Source of the DNA: a virus
Strand: one strand, 5' to 3'
DNA: 33,847 bases
IMG/VR virus record: IMGVR_UViG_3300042306_000505
Location: 1 to 33,847 of that record
Shown one piece after another: positions 15,158 through 23,214 of the stretch. The position numbers and the translations under genes are program-made. Under the pieces are notes generated by a model. That model was given only the letters and a program-made list of their open reading frames with translations, was not told the origin of the DNA and made no database searches. Numbering within the stretch: the stretch's first letter is position 1; the number at the start of each line of letters is the position of its first letter.

Positions 15158-16785
15158 ACTTGTCCTGTTTCGGCAGCAAGGAACTCTTCTTCTTCACTCG
15201 GTGCTTGTTCTTGTGGTTGCGTGGCACCTAATAATGCGTCTAATGGATTACCGCCTTGTCCCATAAATTGTTTGATATATTCGACTTCCGCTTGTTTTGC
15301 CGCTTCATCTAAACTATCGCCCCATAATAAATCCACATATCTATCAACCGAGATAGCACCCGATGATAATGCGTTGGCAAGGATAACGATTTGGTTTTCA
15401 AATGACGGGTTCGCAAACTCTTCAAAGTCAACACCGATTTCATATTCGGTAAACTCTGTAAGCGTTGGGTTCATCATATAATCTTGCATCTTTAATGCGA
15501 GGCACACAACCTTGTCCAAGATTTCTTTTTGCTTCAAGATAATATTGTTGCGGGTCATAATCGTGACTTTTTCTTTTTCTCTTTGTGCATCGGCATTATC
15601 TTTTTTAGCAACATCAATGCCCATCGTAGCAGGAGATAAAATACCAGTTAAAATAAATGATAACAAAGTTAATTCTTCGCCAGAGTATTGTGAGAAATTA
15701 ACGGCAGGTTGCGTGGTGTTAATTTGAGCAACTCTGTCGCCATCGCCAGTTCTTCCTGCGGGTGTAGCAACATATGTTCTATCATATCGTGCTGGTAATT
15801 TTGGTTCGCCTGTCGGAGTGCGTTCAAGCATATCAACTGGGAAGTATTCCACAGGAGTTGATTTGCGAACAGTGTTAGCAGATTGCGACAACGCTTGGTC
15901 TAAATCATCAAATAGGTCTACTTTGCCTGAGTAGATACTTCTTCCGTGACCTTCGTAAATAGTATCCTTGAAAAAGATAGATGGAACGCCAAGTATTTCG
16001 GTTAATCCGACAATCTCGGTATCTTGTAAATCTTTTGTTTGTGGCAGAGTAGATAGAGGCACTTCTTCCGCATCTTTCTCATATTCTCCGTCTTTTTGAC
16101 CAGGACGCAGTTTGTAGAGTTTATATTCCACATAACTATTTCCGTCATCAACGAACCGATGGTCTACAAGAGCATATGCTTTGTTGTCTTGTCCTTTGTA
16201 ATAGTCCACAAACTTAATTCCCATAATTCTACGAGAGATAATTTCAAAGCGAACATTTCTAACATCATAAAAAGTTAGAATAGGTTTATCACTAATGTTT
16301 GTATCAATGTTAATCTTCCAAGCACCGCCACCAGTTACAAGAGTGAGAGGCATTTGTTCTTGGTTCACTGCGGTATATAAATCGTTTGATTTTACAATCT
16401 CATCAATGCGTTGTTGAACCATAGGGTCGTCACTTGATAGCATAGGATTACCAATAGCGTTGGTAATTGTTTCCACAATAGCACGAGGTATACCGCTATG
16501 CGTTCTCTTGACTTTTTCTTCCATTGACGCAACAGACCAGAAGTAATCCTTCTTGTTGCGATTAAAGATTGGGTCAGTTTGAAACTCACGGAAGTTACCA
16601 CGAGTGTAATAATTGAGTAACTCATCACTATCGCCACTATACCAAATTAAATACTCTTGGAGTTTTCTTTTCCTAATTTCTTCATCATCGTTAATAAACC
16701 ATAAGCGGTTATCATAGGGTTTACCAACACGATTTGTTTGTGAACTAATGTTCAACCAACGCATAGCATCTCTAAAAAATCCCAT
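15154..16785 (-). CDS. Portal protein
   Basis: A 543-residue protein of the SPP1 gp6-like portal class, which forms the 12-fold ring through which DNA enters and leaves the head. The pattern includes a Tyr/Trp-rich N-terminal segment (LQEYLIWYSGDSDELLNYY), an 'IVETITNAIGNP' segment (about 102-113) and the wing and clip regions through residue 330. 'SGEELTLLSFILTGILSPATMG' (about 365-385) is typical of the crown and stem region, and a Gln/Glu-rich end follows. It lies directly after the large terminase gene. There are 77 bases between the two, with a short 13-codon frame I rejected as a gene. Confidence 0.88.
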   Translation of the reverse strand: MGFFRDAMRWLNISSQTNRVGKPYDNRLWFINDDEEIRKRKLQEYLIWYSGDSDELLNYYTRGNFREFQTDPIFNRNKKDYFWSVASMEEKVKRTHSGIPRAIVETITNAIGNPMLSSDDPMVQQRIDEIVKSNDLYTAVNQEQMPLTLVTGGGAWKINIDTNISDKPILTFYDVRNVRFEIISRRIMGIKFVDYYKGQDNKAYALVDHRFVDDGNSYVEYKLYKLRPGQKDGEYEKDAEEVPLSTLPQTKDLQDTEIVGLTEILGVPSIFFKDTIYEGHGRSIYSGKVDLFDDLDQALSQSANTVRKSTPVEYFPVDMLERTPTGEPKLPARYDRTYVATPAGRTGDGDRVAQINTTQPAVNFSQYSGEELTLLSFILTGILSPATMGIDVAKKDNADAQREKEKVTIMTRNNIILKQKEILDKVVCLALKMQDYMMNPTLTEFTEYEIGVDFEEFANPSFENQIVILANALSSGAISVDRYVDLLWGDSLDEAAKQAEVEYIKQFMGQGGNPLDALLGATQPQEQAPSEEEEFLAAETGQV

Positions 16786-16862
16786 ACTTTATTTTACCAC
16801 CCGTTTTCTTTTTCTTAATGTTTTGTTCATAGTGTTTATTTTATTATACTCCTAAATGCTTT

Positions 16863-18305
16863 TCAATGTTCCTTAAATTGTTTCCATCTTTGTAATTGCT
16901 TAATCATACTCGCCCAAGCATATTCATTACCATTGATAGCGTGGTCGTTATTGTCTTCACGAGGTTCTCCATTTTCTCCTTTGCGAGAGTTTTTGAGTTC
17001 TCGTATTAAATTGGGGCACGCCTCACTGATTAAGTATTCGTCCCACGCCATTAACAATCTTATTATATCAACTCTTGTCTGTATTTTCATCTTGGTAGAT
17101 GGACCGAAGTAAACATTGAACAATCCTTTTTGCCGAGCAACGAGTTCTAACCCTTGTCGGAAACCTATATCAGCACTATCAACCCACACATAAGTCATAC
17201 CCTTCATCAGTTTACGATGTGAATTATACATCTCACGCCACTTGATAATGGTATCTACTATCTCGTTCATTATTTCAGGTTCTGTCTTGGGGGAAGGCGA
17301 ACCAGCGTTGGTATAGAAGAACTCATTGAGGCAAACCAGTTTTGAGTAATCGGAGGTTAATCCCACAAGTTGCATCGTTGTAGCACTGCGAACATCTCCG
17401 TCACGCTTCACTCTGCCTTCGCCATTGGATAGTCCTGTATCAATACCGATAGCATAGTCCACAAAGTTATACGAGTTCGCTTGTCCACGAGAGATAACTA
17501 ACTTGTCGCTATACTCTGGGTAGCAAGAACCTTTGGCGTTACCCCACATACCAAGCCCTTCGACTTTGAATATGTCCGGTGCTCTGCGTGATAATTCAAG
17601 CATCGCAATATCGTATACTGTCTTGTCCCTAAACTCGTTGATTTTATAGTTATTTATCATCAAGTATAGTCCTTTACCATAGTCGCCTATGTAATTATCG
17701 TCAATGTATTCCATAGACGGATTGAGCATAAGCGTATCGTAATCGTCCTCTAATCGTCCCTTAAAGAACTCTGTGTATAACCAACTATCAATGTTCCACG
17801 GGTTGAATATCATTGTGAGTTGATAATATACGCCTTGCGGTGGAATACCACGGATTGAACCATCTAACTTGCGGAAGTCATCGTAGGACTTGATTTCAAA
17901 TGCTTCTTCTATGTAGACCTTTGATAGCACACCAGTTTCGACTGTAATCGAAGTTAGTGAAGTAGGTTGGTTCATTCCACGAAAGATGATGACTTGTCCT
18001 GTTGGTTTATACATAATTTTTAGGGGATTGTTGATTACCTTGAAGTGATTTTCAATACCCATAATGCTTAACCATCTCACTACGTTTGCGAAGGTTGATT
18101 GTCTATTGTTAGCGTCTACTTGGCGTATCACTAACACATTGTTATATTTGTTTTCCAAGATGTCCATAATAATACGATAACCCATACCGATTACCGATTT
18201 CTTACTATTACGACTGCCTTTGATTAAACGATAGCGACCTTTGAAGTTCCAAAACTTCTCATATCCTTTGCCTATAAAGTCATAGATGTTTATTTCTTTT
18301 TCCAT
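16863..18305 (-). CDS. terL: Terminase large subunit
   Basis: A 480-residue packaging motor of the Terminase_3 (PBSX XtmB-like) type. The ATPase half shows a variant Walker A GSRNSKKS at residues 30-37 and a Walker B YIEEA at 131-135. The nuclease half shows GIDTG at 287-291, VDSAD at 375-379 and DNNDHAIN near 451-458, the three acidic clusters of the RNase H-like headful nuclease. I chose ATG 18305 (GAGG five bases upstream); a longer in-frame start at 18383 would overlap the preceding membrane protein gene by about 90 bases without a signal. It overlaps that gene by 16 bases. Confidence 0.92.
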   Translation of the reverse strand: MEKEINIYDFIGKGYEKFWNFKGRYRLIKGSRNSKKSVIGMGYRIIMDILENKYNNVLVIRQVDANNRQSTFANVVRWLSIMGIENHFKVINNPLKIMYKPTGQVIIFRGMNQPTSLTSITVETGVLSKVYIEEAFEIKSYDDFRKLDGSIRGIPPQGVYYQLTMIFNPWNIDSWLYTEFFKGRLEDDYDTLMLNPSMEYIDDNYIGDYGKGLYLMINNYKINEFRDKTVYDIAMLELSRRAPDIFKVEGLGMWGNAKGSCYPEYSDKLVISRGQANSYNFVDYAIGIDTGLSNGEGRVKRDGDVRSATTMQLVGLTSDYSKLVCLNEFFYTNAGSPSPKTEPEIMNEIVDTIIKWREMYNSHRKLMKGMTYVWVDSADIGFRQGLELVARQKGLFNVYFGPSTKMKIQTRVDIIRLLMAWDEYLISEACPNLIRELKNSRKGENGEPREDNNDHAINGNEYAWASMIKQLQRWKQFKEH

Positions 18306-18544
18306 ATTAACCTCAACAAGAAATATGCTAATAGAATGTTCACAACCCATAGTGGAGTAAAGGGCAACATAAAAATAGTCCATATGGTTCCCGCTACGAT
18401 GTAACCGCGGTTATCTTGAAAGATAAAACCATAAGCAAGTGGAATTGCCCACGGAGTAGATGTTATCAGGTTAGCAATAATCCAACTAATCCAACCTTCC
18501 TTTGTTAAGAAAAGGTTTTTGAGTTGTTGCTTAAACTTGTTCAT
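18290..18544 (-). CDS. Small two-helix membrane protein between the terminase genes
   Basis: An 84-residue protein with two clear hydrophobic segments at about 17-40 (WISWIIANLITSTPWAIPLA) and 48-78 (GTIWTIFMLPFTPLWVVNIL), and basic ends (MNKFKQQLKN, RLIWKKK). Its start overlaps the small terminase stop (ATGA) and its end overlaps the large terminase start. It is therefore expressed with the packaging genes. A holin is one option, though lysis genes are seldom placed between terminase subunits; a membrane-bound packaging or superinfection-exclusion role is also possible. The function is unknown. Confidence 0.75.
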   Translation of the reverse strand: MNKFKQQLKNLFLTKEGWISWIIANLITSTPWAIPLAYGFIFQDNRGYIVAGTIWTIFMLPFTPLWVVNILLAYFLLRLIWKKK

Positions 18545-18909
18545 TTGTCTTCTTTCTTATCGTCAATAGGGAGTGGCGTTTCATTAGGCACATTGTTTAC
18601 CACCTTGATAGGTTCTATGTTGGTGTTAATATCATAATCCCTTTGGTTAAGGATTTGTTTACCTAACCATATTGCCATTGATACATTGTTTTCGGCAAGG
18701 CGGAATTGTATTCTACGCAAAGAGATTTTGCCCTTTGCCGAGTTCTTTTTATATATATCCGCAAAACCCTCACTATAATTCCTAACACACCAGCGTTCAA
18801 TAGTGTCCTCCGAGCAACCAAAAAAATAAGCAATCTCTGCTAATGTGCATTGTAGAGCACAGAGATTTTCAAACGCCTTTTCATCTATTTCAATCGGAGG
18901 TCTGCCCAT
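18541..18909 (-). CDS. terS: Terminase small subunit
   Basis: A 122-residue DNA-binding protein beginning GRPPIEIDEKAFENLCALQC. Its helix-turn-helix (about 18-42; CTLAEIAYFFGCSEDTIERW) is the common form in Firmicutes phage small terminases. It recognises the packaging site and recruits the large subunit, which is encoded one gene downstream. The central helices (about 50-90) would form the oligomerisation core, and the Pro/Asp/Lys end is flexible. It starts two bases after the ParB-like gene's stop, without a strong ribosome binding site, so is probably coupled to it. Confidence 0.82.
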   Translation of the reverse strand: MGRPPIEIDEKAFENLCALQCTLAEIAYFFGCSEDTIERWCVRNYSEGFADIYKKNSAKGKISLRRIQFRLAENNVSMAIWLGKQILNQRDYDINTNIEPIKVVNNVPNETPLPIDDKKEDK

Positions 18910-18910
18910 A

Positions 18911-19432
18911 TTACATTATTTTCTTATAGAATTGTGCTTGGTTGTATGTCGCAGCGTTTTCGGTCATCATTTTTAGGAAGTCGTCACGAGTAAAATTACT
19001 TAATCGGAAAACTTCTTCGGGCTTCATACCGAGTTGCTTACATATTTCAGCAACAGGTTTACCGCTATCAATAAGTTCTTGGACAATCGCTTTCATTGGG
19101 TCAAGTAAATGTGTCCCACGAGCACGGTTATGTGTAATCGTTCCATACATATCTCCCGCTTTGTCTTCGTGTTCAACAATAACCACAGGAACTAATCCTG
19201 CCAATAGCGTCTTTAATGGTTCTTGTCCAGCAACAGTCCATCGGTGGAACCCGTCAATAATCGTAAAGTCGGGTCTAACCACAATAGGCATAGTCCAACC
19301 ATTCGACATAATTGATTGAACAAGTAAATCCAAGTTTTGTCTATTGACTACGTTTGGGTTATAGTTGTTTGGTTTTAATAAATCTCTTTGAACGAATTTC
19401 ACGTTCTTTAATGGGTATAGAATATCTTTCAT
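18911..19432 (-). CDS. ParB/Srx-domain protein, IbrB-like (second pair)
   Basis: A 173-residue protein with an N-terminal ParB/sulfiredoxin fold. It has 'NYNPNVVNRQNLDLLVQSI' (about 23-41), 'VVRPDFTIIDGFHRW' with the DGFHRW nucleotide-binding-type motif at 60-65, and 'THNRARGTH' (about 100-108). The C-terminal part includes a helix-turn-helix-like 'EICKQLGMKPEEVFRLSN' (about 129-146). IbrB is known as the partner of IbrA, a PAPS-reductase-fold protein; here the matching gene is directly upstream and overlaps by four bases. IbrA/IbrB were first described as activators of eib genes in E. coli prophages, but their biochemical activity is not established. The role here could be DNA modification or transcription control; neither is shown. 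Confidence 0.8.
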   Translation of the reverse strand: MKDILYPLKNVKFVQRDLLKPNNYNPNVVNRQNLDLLVQSIMSNGWTMPIVVRPDFTIIDGFHRWTVAGQEPLKTLLAGLVPVVIVEHEDKAGDMYGTITHNRARGTHLLDPMKAIVQELIDSGKPVAEICKQLGMKPEEVFRLSNFTRDDFLKMMTENAATYNQAQFYKKIM

Positions 19433-20583
19433 TGTTGTTTCCTCGTTTCTTCCATTTTCATAAATGAGAATAATTGGTTTATTAACGCTTGATAACTTCT
19501 TTCTTTTGGGTCGCCTCCATACGCAGTATCATAAGCACCTTTGTAAATGCGATACTTGTGTGCTTCTCTTAATCCTTCAATCTGCACACCGAATTTCATT
19601 AAGAACGATTTAAGTTTTCGTTGCGTTTTCTTTTGAGTTGGTGTAGTGAAGGCACTATCATCATTGAGAAGTTTGAACGCTTCTTGCTTGTAGTATTTAC
19701 TATCGGCAACAATTTGTTCATCTCCTTCTTCTTGAATTATACCGCCAACTTTACCTTTTTGCGACTTTCTAAACATTTCGGTATCAAAGTAAAGCGTTGC
19801 TAAGTAGGCATTTGGTTCACGCTTTAATATCTTATTGAATAGGTCAGGGTAAAACTCAGTCATTTGAACAAGCGACTTAGCGGTATCCACAGAGAAGAAT
19901 TGACTAATGCGTAAGAATTTCTTTGTGATGCCGATTTGATACATAAACATATAAGCGTCAGGGAAATCTAATTTATTTTCTTTGATATATAACCAAATAT
20001 CACTGTCGAACCAGTCATAGATGGGGTAGAAATAGTTGTTGCCTTTGGCAGTTGCGATAGCATTTCGTCTGCGGAAACTTTCGCTAACTCTAATTCCCAC
20101 AAGAGCAATTCTTGAAGCACAATACTTTTTGAGAAACGATTGGTAAGTTTCTTCTCTCGGATAAAAGTATGGGTGCCCAGTTACAGCAAACTCAGGCATA
20201 GGTCTAACCCAACTATCACGCTTGGTTTCGTCCCAACAAATAAATGTTTCATCGTTTTGTAGTTGGTTAAAGCAATTAAAATGCTTACATTGAATAGCAA
20301 ACCAAGTAAACTTCACGCCAATACTCAACCATTTAACTCGCCAATCTTTCATAACCTTTTCGACAGACGGATAAACGGCTTCTTCGTCCACAAATACAAC
20401 TTCTAATAATGATTTATCAATTTCGCCTGTCTTACACATTTTATAGACAAGGTCACATAGAACAATGCTGTCCTTACCACCCGAAAGAGAAAGCACAACA
20501 CCAACATTGTTTGAAAATGAGTTTTTAATTCTCTTTTTAGCAGCGACTAATACATTGTCCTCTAATGGAAAAAACTTAATCAA
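19429..20583 (-). CDS. PAPS-reductase-fold protein, IbrA-like (second pair)
   Basis: A 384-residue protein. The adenylating P-loop SGGKDS lies at residues 34-39, the hallmark of the N-type ATP pyrophosphatases. 'VDEEAVYPS' follows at about 85-93, then 'GIRVSESFRRRNAI' (about 167-180) and 'YPIYDWFDSDIW', typical of IbrA and phage PAPS-reductase-like proteins. The extended C-terminus (about 250-384) is not found in simple CysH enzymes. It most likely activates a substrate with ATP rather than reducing PAPS, as no 'ECGIH'-type CysH tail is present. The start appears to be TTG at 20583, eight bases inside the preceding gene and about 11 bases after GGGGAAG. It overlaps the IbrB-like gene. Confidence 0.83.
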   Translation of the reverse strand: MIKFFPLEDNVLVAAKKRIKNSFSNNVGVVLSLSGGKDSIVLCDLVYKMCKTGEIDKSLLEVVFVDEEAVYPSVEKVMKDWRVKWLSIGVKFTWFAIQCKHFNCFNQLQNDETFICWDETKRDSWVRPMPEFAVTGHPYFYPREETYQSFLKKYCASRIALVGIRVSESFRRRNAIATAKGNNYFYPIYDWFDSDIWLYIKENKLDFPDAYMFMYQIGITKKFLRISQFFSVDTAKSLVQMTEFYPDLFNKILKREPNAYLATLYFDTEMFRKSQKGKVGGIIQEEGDEQIVADSKYYKQEAFKLLNDDSAFTTPTQKKTQRKLKSFLMKFGVQIEGLREAHKYRIYKGAYDTAYGGDPKERSYQALINQLFSFMKMEETRKQQ

Positions 20584-21196
20584 GGTAAATCACTTCCCCA
20601 CAACGAGGGCAAAGAACAAACTTTCTTTGTTTCTCAGTTGGAGTGACTGGTGTATCAACAGGAGTATCTTTTTCCCAAGTAGGAGTTGAAGCGGGAGTTC
20701 CTGCGACATACTTTTCATCTCTAACTTCTGCCTTCTCTACGCTTTCTTTTGCCTTTTCGGTCAACACACCATACTTGCTGTCGCTTTCTTGTGCGTCCTT
20801 TTCGGTAATCGTAATCAATTTCAAACTTTCTTCATCAAAACCAGCAATATCAAAATCGCCAAACTCAGTAACTTCTTTAATAAAACTTTCAATGTTGGCA
20901 TAATCGTCCATACCTAAATCGTAGGTTTTATTATCGGTTAGAATAAGTTTCTTCTTTTGGATTTCGCTTAAACCAGTTACAAGCAACGCATCGCCTTGGG
21001 TTCTACCCATAGTCACAAGTGCTTTATGTAATCCGTTACCAACCAAGATGTTATTTTGTTCATCAATAACCATAGGTCTTGTTTGACCAAATTGTTCAAC
21101 ACTTCTAATCAATTCTTTAATTTGACTATCGGGGTGCATTCGGACGTTCTTTGCTAACGGCTTCAAATCGGCAAGTTTCACAGTCACAATATTCAT
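20576..21196 (-). CDS. ParB/Srx-domain protein with C-terminal CPRCG (first pair)
   Basis: A 206-residue protein. Residues 1-110 form a ParB/Srx domain (HPDSQIKELIRSVEQFGQ at about 21-38, LVGNGLHKAL at 51-60), followed by 'LTDNKTYDLGMDDYANIE'. Phage ParB-domain proteins of this kind are often linked to DNA methylases or other DNA-modifying enzymes. After an acidic, Thr/Pro-rich linker it ends with CPRCGEVIYLD, half of a zinc ribbon, which suggests zinc binding as a dimer or a truncated ribbon. It overlaps the PAPS-reductase-fold gene upstream (4 bases) and the TTG of the next one (8 bases), so the set is made together. Confidence 0.8.
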   Translation of the reverse strand: MNIVTVKLADLKPLAKNVRMHPDSQIKELIRSVEQFGQTRPMVIDEQNNILVGNGLHKALVTMGRTQGDALLVTGLSEIQKKKLILTDNKTYDLGMDDYANIESFIKEVTEFGDFDIAGFDEESLKLITITEKDAQESDSKYGVLTEKAKESVEKAEVRDEKYVAGTPASTPTWEKDTPVDTPVTPTEKQRKFVLCPRCGEVIYLD

Positions 21197-21999
21197 AATT
21201 TAATTCCTTTTTCTTTTACATATTGGTCTATTATATTGACCCGACCTATGTTCTTTTTAATTGTTTCAGGGTCGCATTGTAATACTTCATCTAAAATCGC
21301 ATACACATTTCCATCTACACAATTCCTTTCAGTCCAAGCGTGAGTTCCATATACCCAACCATCTTTCCATTTATAAAAGGGTGGTAGTGGTATGTTGTTG
21401 TATTTAATATACGCCAAGACCTGTTCGTGTGTCCAATCTGCTATGATATTTAATTTTATCACACCTTCACTCTTTGTCGTATGTAAAGGTGGTTTACCAC
21501 AAACATTACCATCAATAATCCTTCTACCTGTAACAAACCCATCAATGTTGTTATCTTTACACCATTTGTTCTGGATATGCCATCTGGCAGATGTATACTT
21601 GGCATCAAACTCAGGAAACCTTGGATTTGGGAATAACCAACGAGGGTCAGCGTTAAGTTGTTCAGGAGTAACCATTCCCATACTTACAATTTCACAATTA
21701 GCAGGTTTGTTATAATCTACCCACTTCTCAAAAGCGTCATATTCGTTTTCATACTTACAAAATAACCCTTTGGTTTTAATACCTGACTTCTTTATCAGGT
21801 CATATATAACCACAGCGTCCTTTCCTCCACTCCAACCATAACCGATATTCTTGATTGAAAAGTGTAATATACTGCTCTTTAATCTAACAATAGCGTTTTG
21901 GGTTAATTTTGCTATCTCCTCCACAGTTACGAGGGTATTTATATGTTCCCACGCAACTAACCAGTCATAGTTACTGCTTTTATGTTTTTTTCCTATCAT
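21193..21999 (-). CDS. PAPS-reductase-fold protein (first pair)
   Basis: A 268-residue protein with P-loop SGGKDA at residues 57-62; Ala replaces the usual Ser, and Asp is kept. Further motifs are 'GLFCKYENEYDAFEKW', 'GFVTGRRIIDGN' (about 153-164) and 'IIADWTHEQVLAYIKYNNIPLPPFYKW' (from about 185), the last being the typical 'PL..W...DVW.YI....IP..P.Y' of sulfurtransferase/PAPS-reductase proteins. It is shorter than and only distantly related to the IbrA-like protein downstream. It is the first gene after the repeat-rich region at 22018-22276 and has a strong AAGGAGAT ribosome binding site. Expected chemistry is ATP-dependent adenylation; the substrate is unknown. Confidence 0.83.
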   Translation of the reverse strand: MIGKKHKSSNYDWLVAWEHINTLVTVEEIAKLTQNAIVRLKSSILHFSIKNIGYGWSGGKDAVVIYDLIKKSGIKTKGLFCKYENEYDAFEKWVDYNKPANCEIVSMGMVTPEQLNADPRWLFPNPRFPEFDAKYTSARWHIQNKWCKDNNIDGFVTGRRIIDGNVCGKPPLHTTKSEGVIKLNIIADWTHEQVLAYIKYNNIPLPPFYKWKDGWVYGTHAWTERNCVDGNVYAILDEVLQCDPETIKKNIGRVNIIDQYVKEKGIKL

Positions 22000-22017
22000 A
22001 TATCTCCTTATATGTTT

Positions 22018-22276
22018 TTTTAGGGCATTTTAGGGCATTTAAGCGGAGTTTAGGCACCCCCCCTATTTTACCCCTATACCCCCCCATTTTAGGGCGTTTT
22101 TAGGCAAAAATGACCCCCCACCCCCCCTATTTTTAGGGTATTTTAGGCGATTTTAGGCGATTTTAGGGCATTTAATGATAATATAGGGGGGTATCTATAA
22201 ACTCTCGGTAAATCGCATAAAATCCCTATAAAATGCTATATGCCGTATACCCCCCCTATACTGCCTATTTTTAGGG
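22018..22276. repeat. TTTTAGG repeat array with C7/G6 runs (intergenic, about 280 bases)
   Basis: Between the ABC-type lipoprotein gene and the first PAPS-reductase-fold gene there is no reading frame of note. About ten copies of the plus-strand word TTTTAGG[G/C] occur. Four run at an exact 10-base pitch (22131, 22141, 22151, 22161), and another 10-base pair is at 22018 and 22028. Runs of seven C lie at 22057-22063, 22079-22085, 22121-22127 and 22250-22256, six C at 22114-22119, and six G at 22186-22191. GTATA-C7-TATAC at 22245-22261 is a perfect palindrome around a C run. The helical-pitch spacing suggests cooperative protein binding; the C runs could form G-quadruplexes on the minus strand. 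It may be an operator array, a replication origin or a phase-variable switch. I found no clear sigma-A promoter in it. Confidence 0.75.
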
Positions 22277-22281
22277 TGTTT

Positions 22282-23211
22282 TTAGAGTAGATTATTATAC
22301 TGATTAGTTACGAGCATTTCCGCGGTAACCCAAGATGGAGTGCCGTGGTTCGCTTTCATATAGTCCAACCAAAACTGTGCGTCCTCAACCACAACTTGTC
22401 CATTAGGTTGAAAGACGTAATCGTCAATCATCTCGACAGCAATGCCGGTATACTTACTAACCATCTCTTTTGCTTCCGCTTGGTTATCTTTGGTCCAGTT
22501 GGCAGCACGAGCAATAGCGGTAGTAAATGCCTTAGCATCTGCTACATTGTTTTCCGCCCAAACCTTATTCACAAAGATTTCACAAAATTGTCTTTCGCCA
22601 AAGACATCTACGCCAGTAAATAATGTTTTTACAAGTTCATTATCTCTTGTGCGTTTAGTCCAAGGTTGGATTAAACCAATAGCGTCAACTGCACCTTGTA
22701 AGAGTGCTTCTTCTTGTTGAGCAAAAGGCAAAGTAACAAAGGTAACATCGGTTTCTAACATTCCAGCGTTTTGTAACGCCATTAACCAAGTGTAGTGAAA
22801 AGAAGATTTCACAAGGTTAATTGCGATTTTCTTTCCTGCTAAATCTTGAATAGTGTTAATTCCGCTGTTGGCAAGAACAAAGAACTCTTCTAATGGTGCT
22901 TCTTCAAAAGACGATTGAATATCCGCAACTCCGATAATCGGTAAACCTGCGGCAACAGAGTTAATGATTGCCATAGTAGACACAAGAGCACCTTGAACTT
23001 GTCCACTTGAAACCATTTGAACAGCGGTAGCACCCCCAGCAACAGTGCTTACGATTTCTACTTCAATGCCTTCTTCTTCAAAGAAACCATTTTCCATAGC
23101 AATATAAACAGGGTCATAGACCTGTAATCCAACATATTTAATCACAGTTGGATTTTGCTGTGATACGCAAGAAGCAAGTAGTAAAGCCATTACAGTTAGA
23201 GATTTTTTCAT
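22282..23211 (-). CDS. ABC transporter substrate-binding lipoprotein (SsuA/TauA/NMT1 class)
   Basis: A 309-residue exported lipoprotein. It has a short positive N-terminus, a hydrophobic stretch and a lipobox LLAS-C with the lipidated Cys at residue 15. The mature part has the type II periplasmic-binding fold of the NMT1/THI5-like group: 'VYIAMENGFFEEEGIEVEIV' (about 34-53), 'GGATAVQMVSSGQVQGAL' (about 59-76) and 'TIQDLAGKKIAI'. The group binds small organic ligands such as sulfonates, taurine, thiamine precursors or aromatic acids; the ligand cannot be deduced. It overlaps functionally with the permease gene, whose last codons contain its GGAGGT ribosome binding site. Such a gene is very unusual in a phage. 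No ATPase gene is present. Confidence 0.87.
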   Translation of the reverse strand: MKKSLTVMALLLASCVSQQNPTVIKYVGLQVYDPVYIAMENGFFEEEGIEVEIVSTVAGGATAVQMVSSGQVQGALVSTMAIINSVAAGLPIIGVADIQSSFEEAPLEEFFVLANSGINTIQDLAGKKIAINLVKSSFHYTWLMALQNAGMLETDVTFVTLPFAQQEEALLQGAVDAIGLIQPWTKRTRDNELVKTLFTGVDVFGERQFCEIFVNKVWAENNVADAKAFTTAIARAANWTKDNQAEAKEMVSKYTGIAVEMIDDYVFQPNGQVVVEDAQFWLDYMKANHGTPSWVTAEMLVTNQYNNLL

Positions 23212-23214
23212 TTG

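Noticed and set aside
16789-16830. 13-codon frame between large terminase and portal genes
   Set aside because: The nearest AGGAG is about 18 bases from the ATG and nothing else supports translation.
18306-18383. N-terminal extension of the large terminase
   Set aside because: No ribosome binding site, about 90 bases of overlap with the membrane protein gene, and the Walker A position is normal from ATG 18305.
22018-22276. Telomere-like CCCTAAA words on the minus strand
   Set aside because: The words resemble plant telomere repeats, but spacing and sequence vary, they are internal in a collinear phage gene set, and no end structure is seen.
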